Source: a virus
DNA: 64,000 nt
Direction: 5' to 3' (one strand)
IMG/VR virus record: IMGVR_UViG_3300032163_000005
Coordinates: 1 to 64,000 of that record
Numbering within the stretch: the stretch's first letter is position 1; every line of letters begins with the position of its first letter. The position numbers were made by a program, and so were the translations under genes. The notes below the pieces were generated by a model. The model did no database searches and was not told the origin of the DNA. It was given only the letters and a program-made list of their open reading frames with translations. Shown one piece after another: positions 1 to 6,683 of this stretch.

Positions 1-693
1 GTAGATGCACATCGAGGCGACCATACTATCCTTACCCGTGTAGGAGTGAGCCACCACGAGCCGACTCGAGAGACGAGCGCCCTCAAGCTCCATGGGCTCA
101 TAGATTTGGCACTCCTCGCGTGGGTGCGTATCTCGGAGCTTGCCACACGCTTTGCAGACATCGCCATGCTTGACGCTGTAGCTGTGCGCCACGTGATAAC
201 CATGCCCCGCCATGAGTGCTGACATCGGCGTGACCGATTGGGATGCATGCTCGCGAATCGCAGAGTCGGTCACGAGGTGATTCACGAAGACCTTGTAGTG
301 ATCGCTCGCGATTCCAAGTGGCCAGCGCTCCCACCCTGGACGGACAATCGAGAAGGATTCGCCCGCACGAACCGGAGGATCGACCGTGCAGTCTGTCAGC
401 TCGTGGGACTCAGGCGCCCACATCAGCTTGGGATCCTGCCCGTTACGAAATCGGCGAACGACGGGCCAAGGTCGCTTCTCAGGCATCGTGGGCTTTGCCT
501 GGCGTTGAATCATCGCCACTGAAACTTTGAGACCGCGCGCCGTGAACGTGACCGAATCACCCGCGCTGAACGATCGGAGCTCATCCTCATCGAGATACGA
601 ACCGTATGTGCGCATGAATTCGCCATGCACCATCTCGCGCTCGGCCGCTTTGCCTTCTGAGATCCGAACCGCTTGCTCCATCACCGCGTCCAT
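1..693 (-). CDS. DUF932-like protein (C-terminus cut by window edge)
   Basis: The reading frame opens at ATG 691-693 and is still open at the left edge, giving 231 visible codons. The part ending in YKVFVNHLVTDSAIREH, then a C-x2-C pair with a later Cys (CKACGK...EECQIYEP), and then RLVVAHSYTGKDSM, resembles the phage/plasmid DUF932 family, in which this type of segment precedes a conserved R-L-x-C-x-N-G motif; that motif would lie off the edge. The start follows a GGAAGGAGA ribosome binding site and promoter P1. The role of DUF932 proteins is not established. The family call is by eye and moderate; existence of the gene is near certain. Confidence 0.6.
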   Translation of the reverse strand, partial: MDAVMEQAVRISEGKAAEREMVHGEFMRTYGSYLDEDELRSFSAGDSVTFTARGLKVSVAMIQRQAKPTMPEKRPWPVVRRFRNGQDPKLMWAPESHELTDCTVDPPVRAGESFSIVRPGWERWPLGIASDHYKVFVNHLVTDSAIREHASQSVTPMSALMAGHGYHVAHSYSVKHGDVCKACGKLRDTHPREECQIYEPMELEGARLSSRLVVAHSYTGKDSMVASMCIY

Positions 694-718
694 CTTGGTG
701 TCTCCTTCCGACACACAA

Positions 719-746
719 ATAGTAATGCATCCCTGGTTTCTGTCAA
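719..746 (-). promoter_or_regulatory. Early promoter P1 (sigma70-type, repeated cassette)
   Basis: On the minus strand TTGACA (741-746) is followed after 16 bp by TACTAT (719-724). The -35 lies in the block AAACCTTGACAGAAACC, which recurs in seven gaps of the first 5.5 kb. The promoter faces the DUF932-like gene starting at 693. The -35 overlaps the stop codon of the preceding small gene. Confidence 0.8.
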
Positions 747-985
747 GGTTTCTTTTGGAGCACCCACCCCGAGCAATCCGAGCTTGGGTGCCCTTCAAAT
801 GCGATGAGGCCTTGTTTGCGAAGCTCTTGGAGCCGTCGCGAGACAAGTGCCATGCCTTGAACACCTCTGCCCGTGTAGAACGTGATGTCAGCGCCCGTGG
901 AAGGGGTGTGTCGCGCTCTCAAATACGTGAGGATCTTCGCATCGAGTTCTGCGAGCTGGTCTTTCTTGGCTTGGCTAACCGGCAT
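743..985 (-). CDS. Small winged-helix-like DNA-binding protein
   Basis: An 80-residue protein starting MPVSQAKKDQ. Residues about 15-75 have the rhythm of a winged helix: an N-terminal helix (AELDAKILTYLRAR), a recognition-helix-like stretch (ALVSRRLQELRKQGLIAF) and a C-terminal strand ending GWVLQKKP. The start follows GAAGAGAG. It lies 53 bp downstream of the larger gene at 1039-1818 and probably shares promoter P2. A transcription-factor role is inferred from the fold pattern only. Confidence 0.6.
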   Translation of the reverse strand: MPVSQAKKDQLAELDAKILTYLRARHTPSTGADITFYTGRGVQGMALVSRRLQELRKQGLIAFEGHPSSDCSGWVLQKKP

Positions 986-1038
986 CTCTCTTCACATTCT
1001 CCGATCATCTCCGATTGTGTTGAGTGAAAACGCGCCTT

Positions 1039-1818
1039 TCATGCTGCCTCTTTCATCGGTTCGGTGACGCGCTTCTCACGAAGGAGCCAACAATGGGTCT
1101 CAAAGAGCGCTTGGATGGCATTCGCGAGGACGTTGTCTCCACTTGCCGCCTTGCCGGCATCTGCATACTCAGCAGGTGTGGTGAGCTTCTCGTACCCGGT
1201 ACGCTCCTCGATGAGATCTCGTGCCATCTCGCGGATGGTGCCGATGTCTTCCTTCTCGAGCGTGTCCTTGTTCGACCACTTGATCTTGTTGTCCGAGAGC
1301 ATCGTGAAGAACGAGAAGCTGTCACGCGCTACGAGCGTGTAGACGGGCTTGAATGCTGGGGAGGCCACAGAGAGCCACGTGAGAGCCGGACGCTCTGTGG
1401 TGGTCGGCTTGGCGGGCTGTGAGCCTTCCGCGAAGAGTCGTTCAGCCATGGCGATTTGCTTTTCTGAAAGCGTGTAACCCTTGTGAATCTTCACGGCGAA
1501 TTCCGAGCCAATCTTGGCCGCAAACGTGGGACGTGGTGCCCACTCATAGATGGGAGAGGAGTACATGTTGGCTTTCGCCTCACACTCGCCGCATCCGATG
1601 TTCGCGCCGACAACACGGTAGTTCGACCAGATCGCCACTTCCTTGCCGTGCTTCGGCTCGCAGAAACCGCATTTGCGGCAACGCTCGTGCGTCGTGGTCT
1701 TGCCGCACGCGCAAGCTTCCGAGGGGAACTTGGCCATCGCTTCGAGCTTCACGAGGAGCTCTGCGTTCGCCGCCACCACCGCCGCAACCTTCATCTTCCA
1801 CGCTGGAACCCGTGCCAT
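1039..1818 (-). CDS. Unknown protein with Cys-rich segment
   Basis: 259 residues, unrecognised. Residues about 36-80 carry two C-x-C/C-x2-C style pairs (ACACGK, CRKCGFC) and a later CGEC, suggesting a zinc-binding module. The rest is mixed helical with an Ala/Lys-rich end. The start MARVPAWKMK is preceded by GGAAGGAG and lies about 45 bp below promoter P2. Its position in the promoter-cassette array suggests early expression and a host-directed or regulatory function, which is inference. Confidence 0.75.
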   Translation of the reverse strand: MARVPAWKMKVAAVVAANAELLVKLEAMAKFPSEACACGKTTTHERCRKCGFCEPKHGKEVAIWSNYRVVGANIGCGECEAKANMYSSPIYEWAPRPTFAAKIGSEFAVKIHKGYTLSEKQIAMAERLFAEGSQPAKPTTTERPALTWLSVASPAFKPVYTLVARDSFSFFTMLSDNKIKWSNKDTLEKEDIGTIREMARDLIEERTGYEKLTTPAEYADAGKAASGDNVLANAIQALFETHCWLLREKRVTEPMKEAA

Positions 1819-1862
1819 CGACTTGCCGACTCCTTCCGAGGGATCCTCTCCCCCGCACCACT

Positions 1863-1891
1863 AAAGTGTGCATTGGTGGAGTTTCTGTCAA
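1863..1891 (-). promoter_or_regulatory. Early promoter P2 (repeated cassette)
   Basis: TTGACA (1886-1891), 17 bp spacer, CACTTT (1863-1868) on the minus strand, followed by a leader with AGTGGTGCGGG, similar to the leaders of P6 and P7. It faces the gene at 1039-1818 and is the copy with the least consensus -10. Confidence 0.7.
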
Positions 1892-2037
1892 GGTTTGATT
1901 CGTTCGGACTTGATTCGTTCGTGCACTTCTCGACCCCTGGCGGTCGGACGGAACGAGTTGTGTTCCCCGAAGTCGACAAGCTCGATGCACTTGAGTCGTT
2001 CAAGGACAGCGAACGCCCGTTTCCCAACGAGTGCCCA
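1888..2037 (-). pseudogene. Start-less winged-helix-like remnant in frame behind a TGA
   Basis: The frame of the gene at 2038-2565 stays open for 49 codons beyond its TGA, encoding a segment with ELVDFGEHNSFRPTARGREV, which looks like the C-terminal wing of a transcription-factor or archaeal-type winged helix. No ATG, GTG or TTG is available in this frame after the TGA. It ends inside the -35 element of P2. It is either the decayed tail of a longer gene or the product of TGA readthrough; decay is the simpler reading. Confidence 0.4.
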
Positions 2038-2565
2038 TCAGAACGACTCGCACGGACCGAGATCCGTATCGGGAATGTCGAGCTCGGGAGCCGGGGAGAA
2101 CGATGCCACGAGCGCATCAATCTCCCGCTGCTTCGCCGGACTGATGTAGTTCGCCGGTCCATGTGTGTTGTGATTCCGGAAGTCATGCTCTACGACTGCC
2201 TGAGAGCTCGCGACGTACGCATTGATGCGTTGATCAAAGTCGCTCTGCCAACGCTCATCACAAGCGCTGTAGCGGCCAGTGAGGAGCGTTGCGCCCTCTT
2301 CCGCAGGAAGGAAGATACCGTCTGGCTCGGGATGTCCCCAGCCCTCGAGAACGAGCAAGCTTGGCTTGTGGGTCTGAACGAGAACACGCTGTTTGCGAGC
2401 TCTCCTTGGCACGAAGATCGCCTCAACCGCCGCGGTGTATTGGGCGTGCGAGCGCACATTGATCTCAAGTCCCGTGACTTCGAGCTTCTTCACGCCAAGT
2501 CCAAACTCACTCTGAAAATACATCGTGCTCTTCGCCTTGCTCATCACGCACACATCCAACATCAT
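2038..2565 (-). CDS. Unknown early protein
   Basis: About 175 residues from MMLDVCVMSK. The frame stays open upstream through promoter P3, so the start was placed at the ATG pair (2565 or 2562) behind GGAGGTTTCG. The N-terminal half looks beta-rich (SEFGLGVKKLEVTGLEINV), the C-terminal part helical and acidic. No known domain is recognised. It is followed in frame by the winged-helix-like remnant at 1888-2037. Confidence 0.7.
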   Translation of the reverse strand: MMLDVCVMSKAKSTMYFQSEFGLGVKKLEVTGLEINVRSHAQYTAAVEAIFVPRRARKQRVLVQTHKPSLLVLEGWGHPEPDGIFLPAEEGATLLTGRYSACDERWQSDFDQRINAYVASSQAVVEHDFRNHNTHGPANYISPAKQREIDALVASFSPAPELDIPDTDLGPCESF

Positions 2566-2592
2566 CGAAACCTCCATCTCTCCCACGCATCT

Positions 2593-2621
2593 ATTATGAC
2601 CATGGGAGAGGTTTCTGTCAA
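2593..2621 (-). promoter_or_regulatory. Early promoter P3 (repeated cassette)
   Basis: TTGACA (2616-2621), 17 bp, CATAAT (2593-2598), then a leader reading AGATGCGTGGGAGAG, identical to that of P5. It drives the gene at 2038-2565. Confidence 0.85.
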
Positions 2622-2629
2622 GGTTTCTT

Positions 2630-2944
2630 TCAGTCACCACACGCTTCCATGTAGGCGGGTAGACCGGCTTTGGTGAGCGATTCTGCAATCGCTTCGCCCC
2701 GTGCTATCGCGCGCCCATCCGCGTTGTCGTACCCGATGTAGAGCGCGTTCCCGAGTCCGTAGTGAGCCTTTCGCTGAAAGATCAGCCCGAGCTTCTTCGC
2801 CGCCGCTGCAACGGCATTGATCGTGGCCTTGTCGCCCGACACGCACACGTAGACGCGTCCACATCCCCCGAACGCACCCTGCTTTGGCGCAACCTGCAAC
2901 CCGAACGCCACCGTGACCGCTTCGACAACCGAGCTCTTTTCCAT
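2630..2944 (-). CDS. Unknown small early protein
   Basis: 104 residues from MEKSSVVEAV, or 106 if the ATG at 2950 is used; the downstream ATG has the better spacing to GAGGGA. The sequence alternates strands and helices (RVYVCVSGDKATINAVAAAAKKLGL), suggesting a compact alpha/beta domain, but no family is recognised. It sits alone under promoter P4. Confidence 0.7.
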   Translation of the reverse strand: MEKSSVVEAVTVAFGLQVAPKQGAFGGCGRVYVCVSGDKATINAVAAAAKKLGLIFQRKAHYGLGNALYIGYDNADGRAIARGEAIAESLTKAGLPAYMEACGD

Positions 2945-2962
2945 TTTCATTCCCTCACCACT

Positions 2963-2991
2963 GAATATCGTCATTCCCTGGTTTCTGTCAA
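2963..2991 (-). promoter_or_regulatory. Early promoter P4 (repeated cassette)
   Basis: TTGACA (2986-2991) with ATATTC at 17 bp, or GATATT at 16 bp, then the leader AGTGGTGAGGGA shared with P7. It drives the gene at 2630-2944. Confidence 0.75.
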
Positions 2992-3027
2992 GGTTTCTTT
3001 GGACTGAGCCTACGCATCAAGTCATCC

Positions 3028-3165
3028 TCAAAGCCGCTCGTGCCGCCATGGCACGCGATAGTTTGCAATTTCCTCATGAAGTCTATCGAGCTCTGCTTCC
3101 CGTTCTTCTGGTGTCGGACCTGGATGTTTCACGACGATGCCCCCTGAAGTGTTTTGGTGAGCCAT
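3028..3165 (-). CDS. Small unknown protein, overlaps upstream gene
   Basis: 45 residues from MAHQNTSGGI to HERL, with a charged helix (TPEEREAELDRLHEEIANY). It overlaps the 3' end of the gene at 3129-3545 by 37 bp in another frame, so it is probably translationally coupled and shares promoter P5. A longer start at 3231 would deepen the overlap and was not chosen. The ribosome binding site is weak. Confidence 0.45.
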   Translation of the reverse strand: MAHQNTSGGIVVKHPGPTPEEREAELDRLHEEIANYRVPWRHERL

Positions 3166-3545
3166 GTCCAGATGGTCGGGTGGGCCTTGGGAGTCTCGCC
3201 ATCGAGTGTCCAGAGCTTCCACGATGCCCATTCCTTGGTGGGCGCAGTGCGGAGTGCGAGCTGTCCGGAATAGGGCTTCAGCGCGAGCTCGATGTCACCA
3301 ACACGTTGGCACGCGTAGAAGTAGCCCGACTCTTCTTCAAGAGCTTCGATGGCGGCCTTGTTGGAGACCCACCCTGGCGCGTAGTCGGGGCACTCCCACG
3401 GGTAGAACCCGAACCACGCTTGGAAGTTTTCAGCTGACTGGTCAGCCTTCTCCTGAGCCGCCTGAATGGCGCGATGATGAATCTCGACGGCCTTTGAAAG
3501 GACCATCATCTCAGCAACCAAGTCACGCGTCCGAACCGTCTCCAT
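3129..3545 (-). CDS. Unknown early protein
   Basis: 138 residues from METVRTRDLV; an ATG two codons upstream (3551) lies directly against GGGAGAG and is the alternative. The N-terminal half is a helix likely to form a coiled coil (EIHHRAIQAAQEKADQSAEN), followed by a Trp/Tyr-rich segment (WFGFYPWECPDYAPGWVS). No family recognised. It is the first gene after promoter P5. Confidence 0.7.
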   Translation of the reverse strand: METVRTRDLVAEMMVLSKAVEIHHRAIQAAQEKADQSAENFQAWFGFYPWECPDYAPGWVSNKAAIEALEEESGYFYACQRVGDIELALKPYSGQLALRTAPTKEWASWKLWTLDGETPKAHPTIWTWLTKTLQGASS

Positions 3546-3566
3546 TGTCATCTCTCCCACGCATCT

Positions 3567-3595
3567 AATATGTGCTTGGGATGTGTTTCTGTCAA
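3567..3595 (-). promoter_or_regulatory. Early promoter P5 (repeated cassette)
   Basis: TTGACA (3590-3595), 17 bp, CATATT (3567-3572), leader AGATGCGTGGGAGAG. It drives 3129-3545 and the overlapping small gene at 3028-3165. Confidence 0.85.
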
Positions 3596-3603
3596 GGTTT
3601 GAT

Positions 3604-3918
3604 TCACACCCAACGTTCATCAATCGCGGCGATGCGTTCCGATTCCTCGATGTGTGCAATGCTGACGCCGGTATAGCGAATCAGATCAGTTTCTGATCCG
3701 GTAGTTAGCCCAAACTTGACGGCAACACGTCGCGCGACATGACCATCCTTCACACCCATCAACTCGAGAAGCTTCTCCACACTATGGTCACACGTGGTCG
3801 CAAAATCCTCTTCACTGATGGCATTACTGCAAACCATGTGCTCAAGTCTGTACCCCGAAAGCTTGCGTGACTTGGTGAACTGAGGAACCTGGTACGAAAG
3901 GCGAATCGCGATCTTCAT
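3604..3918 (-). CDS. Unknown small early protein
   Basis: 104 residues from MKIAIRLSYQ (ATG at 3924 gives two more). The start is fixed by the GGGAGAG site in the P6 leader. It contains a Cys/His stretch (MVCSNAISEEDFATTCDHSV) and a C-terminal helix. No family recognised. Confidence 0.7.
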   Translation of the reverse strand: MKIAIRLSYQVPQFTKSRKLSGYRLEHMVCSNAISEEDFATTCDHSVEKLLELMGVKDGHVARRVAVKFGLTTGSETDLIRYTGVSIAHIEESERIAAIDERWV

Positions 3919-3939
3919 AATCATCTCTCCCACACCACT

Positions 3940-3968
3940 ATAGTACGTATGGGAGAGGTTTCTGTCAA
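3940..3968 (-). promoter_or_regulatory. Early promoter P6 (repeated cassette)
   Basis: TTGACA (3963-3968), 17 bp, TACTAT (3940-3945), leader AGTGGTGTGGGAGAG. It is one of the best matches to the sigma70 consensus in the window and drives the gene at 3604-3918. Confidence 0.85.
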
Positions 3969-3976
3969 GGTTTGAT

Positions 3977-4285
3977 TCACCAATGAATCGTGTCAGCGCC
4001 AGCGCGTTCCATCGTCTCTAGGAACGCCTCAAATTGCATACAGTCTTCTCGGTTAGGGCTCGTGCGATGAACCGCATTCAACGCTGCTGTGAGCGAGCAC
4101 TGACGGTTGGCCCACTCGAGTCCACACGTCTCGATGAGCTTCTGTCCGTTTTTGTCCGAGAGCTTGAGAAACGCTGGGTGGTCGAAGGTGAGTCGCAAGT
4201 GGGTCACGCGGACCCCTGGAATGAGTCCAGCGCGCTCGTAGACGCCGCTTGGTGTGGTTGTCGAACCTCGGAACAAGAAGCTCAC
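3977..4285 (-). CDS. Unknown small protein, GTG start coupled to DUF3560 gene
   Basis: 102 residues. The GTG at 4283-4285 overlaps the TGA of the DUF3560 gene (GTGA) and is preceded by AGGAGC, so this start is preferred over the ATG further upstream at 4348, which would run inside the neighbouring gene. The sequence contains RVTHLRLTFDHPAFLKLSD and ends ERAGADTIHW. Function unknown; co-transcribed from P7. Confidence 0.65.
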   Translation of the reverse strand: MSFLFRGSTTTPSGVYERAGLIPGVRVTHLRLTFDHPAFLKLSDKNGQKLIETCGLEWANRQCSLTAALNAVHRTSPNREDCMQFEAFLETMERAGADTIHW

Positions 4286-5079
4286 GATGGCGCTCCTAGC
4301 TCGGTTGGAAGCGAGAGACGAAGGCCCACCCAACTTCCATTCGTCCAACGAAAGCCAGCTTGCCTGAGGGATGTGAGGATCTCTCGTGAGGGCTTCTCCG
4401 GAAACGTCACACGTACGTACTCCGGCGTCATGTTGCCGCTCGCAAGATTTTCGATGAGCACGCCCGTTGGAGTGGCTTGCGCGAGCTCCGCGCGAGCTTG
4501 CTTCGCCTTGATTCGGATGATGCGCTCTTTGTCCGTTCGGATGGCTGCGCGCTCGCCAGTAGCATCACACGGGCCTTTGCGCGTCAGCCATGAGAACTGC
4601 AGCGCGGTCTTCGCGAGCGTCTCTGCGAGCGCCTGTGAAGCTCCCGTGGCCATGAGCGCCGCGATAGCTCCCTCAGCGCCGCCCTTCTTGAAGCCCTTGC
4701 GCCATGCGGCATTCAGCGCGTTGTTGTAGGTCGCGCTCTTCTCGCGATCTGCGATGCGTGCTTCGAGTCGTTCAATCGCATCTGGATCGTCGTCGAAGAT
4801 GGTTCGCTCGAGTTGGCTCGCGAGACCTTGGCCCTTGGACTCGTGGTGCTCGGCAAGCTTATGCTCCTCCATGCCCTTGCCCATGTTGGTCCAAATCTTG
4901 TCGGCATCTCGCCTTGCACGTCGTTCTGAGTGATGACCAACAAGGATTGGCTGCCCGAAGGGGATTCGGCTCGAGATGGCATCCGCAGCATTGAATCGTG
5001 CGTCACTACGCGCGTGAGCTTTGCCCGCCCATTCCTGCCTCTTCTCCACCTTCGATTCGAGTCGTTCGCGGCGTGTCAT
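4282..5079 (-). CDS. DUF3560 family protein
   Basis: 265 residues. The N-terminal 100 residues carry the DUF3560 signature: a charged helix (RLESKVEKRQEWAGKAHARS) followed by IPFGQPILVGHHSERRARRD. This family is found on plasmids, integrative elements and phages, often fused to or near other mobile-element proteins; its biochemical role is not established. The C-terminal part (ATPTGVLIENLASGNMTPEY... FRWTNGSW) is a second domain. It overlaps the upstream gene by ATGA and is followed by a GTGA overlap, so the three genes under P7 form one translationally coupled unit. Confidence 0.8.
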   Translation of the reverse strand: MTRRERLESKVEKRQEWAGKAHARSDARFNAADAISSRIPFGQPILVGHHSERRARRDADKIWTNMGKGMEEHKLAEHHESKGQGLASQLERTIFDDDPDAIERLEARIADREKSATYNNALNAAWRKGFKKGGAEGAIAALMATGASQALAETLAKTALQFSWLTRKGPCDATGERAAIRTDKERIIRIKAKQARAELAQATPTGVLIENLASGNMTPEYVRVTFPEKPSREILTSLRQAGFRWTNGSWVGLRLSLPTELGAPS

Positions 5080-5390
5080 TCGTCACCTCCGCACTCATCA
5101 CATGTGTACGGGGGGCGTGGTGGATGAGGATTATCAGCACCCCAACCCTCACAGTAACGAGCACCGCGACGTCGAGCACGGCGAGTGGGCTGCCCTGTGG
5201 ACGCCGATCCCGCAGCCTTTCCCACGTCGGCCAGCTGGACACCATCTGGACCTGTCCAGAGGACCTTCCCGACAATGACCGTTTGGGAGCTCCCATCACA
5301 CTTGGTGACCGTGACAGAGCTACCCTCCTGAAGTCCCGTGCCCCGAAGGCCCCACGCGCCACTCCGAAGCTTCGTCCACGTCGTTGCCAT
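5076..5390 (-). CDS. Small unknown protein with C-terminal CxxC
   Basis: 104 residues from MATTWTKLRSG. The N-terminal 60 residues look like a small beta-barrel (GSSVTVTKCDGSSQTVIVGKV), the middle is Arg-rich (RRARRRGARYC) and the end is YTCDECGGDE, with a C-x2-C pair. It is the first gene of the P7 unit. The Arg-rich and Cys features suggest nucleic-acid binding, which is inference. Confidence 0.65.
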   Translation of the reverse strand: MATTWTKLRSGAWGLRGTGLQEGSSVTVTKCDGSSQTVIVGKVLWTGPDGVQLADVGKAAGSASTGQPTRRARRRGARYCEGWGADNPHPPRPPYTCDECGGDE

Positions 5391-5414
5391 CTTCTACCTT
5401 CCTTCCCTCACCAC

Positions 5415-5443
5415 TGAATATGAGGTCTAGAAGGGTTTCTGTC
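5415..5443 (-). promoter_or_regulatory. Early promoter P7 (repeated cassette)
   Basis: TTGACA (5438-5443), 17 bp, CATATT (5415-5420), leader AGTGGTGAGGGAAGGAAGG. It drives the three-gene unit 5076-5390, DUF3560 and 3977-4285. Confidence 0.85.
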
Positions 5444-5454
5444 AAGGTTTCTTT

Positions 5455-5640
5455 TCAGCCGAGATGATCATCTCGTTTCTCGAGTGGCACGCTCTCATCG
5501 AGCTCGTGCAAATTCTCCTCATCCGGATCCTCGTTCTTCATACCCTCGAGAAATTCGTTTCCCACCTTGTGAAGGATCGCATTCACCTTGGGGTCCTTGC
5601 TGAACGTCAGATCCTTGGGGTCCTTCTTCGTTGCCGCCAT
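5455..5640 (-). CDS. Small acidic unknown protein
   Basis: 61 residues from MAATKKDPKD, behind a strong TAGGAGGT site; upstream in-frame codons were rejected because they overlap that site. It is highly charged with an acidic C-terminal half (KNEDPDEENLHELDE). It ends immediately before P7. No family recognised; a possible -10 (TACACT) lies upstream without a convincing -35. Confidence 0.65.
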   Translation of the reverse strand: MAATKKDPKDLTFSKDPKVNAILHKVGNEFLEGMKNEDPDEENLHELDESVPLEKRDDHLG

Positions 5641-5687
5641 TGGTCTACCTCCTACATTCAAAGTGTAATGGTTTTTTTCGATCCGCG

Positions 5688-6674
5688 CTAGCTCTTCTTG
5701 CGGCCTTCTTTGAGAAGTCTGAGCTGTTCGGCTTGGTCTTTGGGCGCTTTTGATGGTGTTTCACCCCAGTGCGCCGCCTTGAATTGGGCAACGAAGTGCG
5801 GATCGTGTGCATGCTCACCATCTTCATCCTTGGACCACACCTGCTTCGATTCCTTGCCGCGATTGTCCATGAAATGGAACGAGTCAGCGGCTTTGGAGAT
5901 GGCCTCAAAATTCTTAGGGACCGAGTGATACGCCTCTTTGATGACCTCTTCGGGAACATGCCGACCCTCGCTGCCTGAGCGAACCCGAGCACGTTCGAGT
6001 CCCTGTCCAACATCGAGATGACTGCCAATGACATGTACGTGGTAGCCATTCTCTTTGAGCTCTTTGAGCTTCTTCAGAAATGAGGCCTGATTTGCGCCCG
6101 TGCCATCGATGAGAACGTGGTGGCCTTCTTCAATGGCCTTCTTCGTGATCTGTTTTGCAAGAGCGCTCGACTCTTCGTGAGCCATTGCCGCCGCACCCTT
6201 GTAGGTGTTGTTTCGATCCTGAGTTGCCTTCTTGTATTCAGGAAGCTTTCCCTTGATGGAGTCAGGATCGACAACGACAAACTTGCTCGTGTCGATGCCG
6301 TTCAGACCGCTCGACTTGCCCGACGCGGGAGCTCCCATCGTCATGATGGCGATTTTCTGTTCGCCTTTTGCAACGGGCGTCTTGCCCTGGAATGCCTTCG
6401 TGATGATGGGATCGTGAACGAGAGCTTTACGAGCTTCGGTCGGCTTACCTCCTTCGTCAGGATGCTTGTCGTAGTGCTCGTGCCATGTCTCTTTCGGCAG
6501 ATCGTTTGCCGCATGATCGTTGTGCCACACACGTGGTGGGAGCTTCGCTTTAGGCGCTCTTTCTGGCTTCTTTTCCACCGCTATTTTGGGAAGAGGACTT
6601 TTGACTTCTGCAGGTGTCTTGGTTGCTTGTCCCGCGCGTGCAGAAGCCCATGTCTTCAATGCTGATGTGGCCAT
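5688..6674 (-). CDS. Zeta-toxin / polynucleotide-kinase-like P-loop protein
   Basis: 328 residues. A P-loop GAPASGKSS (about 114-122) follows a strand IAIMTMG, then VVVDPDSIKGKLPEY and VLIDGTGANQ, the order seen in zeta toxins and related kinases, which phosphorylate UDP-amino sugars or other small substrates or nucleic-acid ends. Residues 50-100 (WHNDHAANDLP...) are an extra N-terminal module. The first 15 residues, ALKTWASARAG, match the N-terminal motif of four small proteins near the head genes. No antitoxin (epsilon-like) gene is adjacent. A virion-packaged or host-directed kinase is possible but unproven. Confidence 0.8.
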   Translation of the reverse strand: MATSALKTWASARAGQATKTPAEVKSPLPKIAVEKKPERAPKAKLPPRVWHNDHAANDLPKETWHEHYDKHPDEGGKPTEARKALVHDPIITKAFQGKTPVAKGEQKIAIMTMGAPASGKSSGLNGIDTSKFVVVDPDSIKGKLPEYKKATQDRNNTYKGAAAMAHEESSALAKQITKKAIEEGHHVLIDGTGANQASFLKKLKELKENGYHVHVIGSHLDVGQGLERARVRSGSEGRHVPEEVIKEAYHSVPKNFEAISKAADSFHFMDNRGKESKQVWSKDEDGEHAHDPHFVAQFKAAHWGETPSKAPKDQAEQLRLLKEGRKKS

Positions 6675-6683
6675 CCACGCACT

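Noticed and set aside
1483-2676. 397-residue open frame on the plus strand
   Set aside because: It lies opposite several minus-strand genes that have promoters and ribosome binding sites; the translation is Arg/His-rich with no domain. A shadow of the coding strand.
5455-5661. ATG seven codons upstream of the small acidic gene
   Set aside because: It precedes the strong TAGGAGGT site, which fits the start at 5640.
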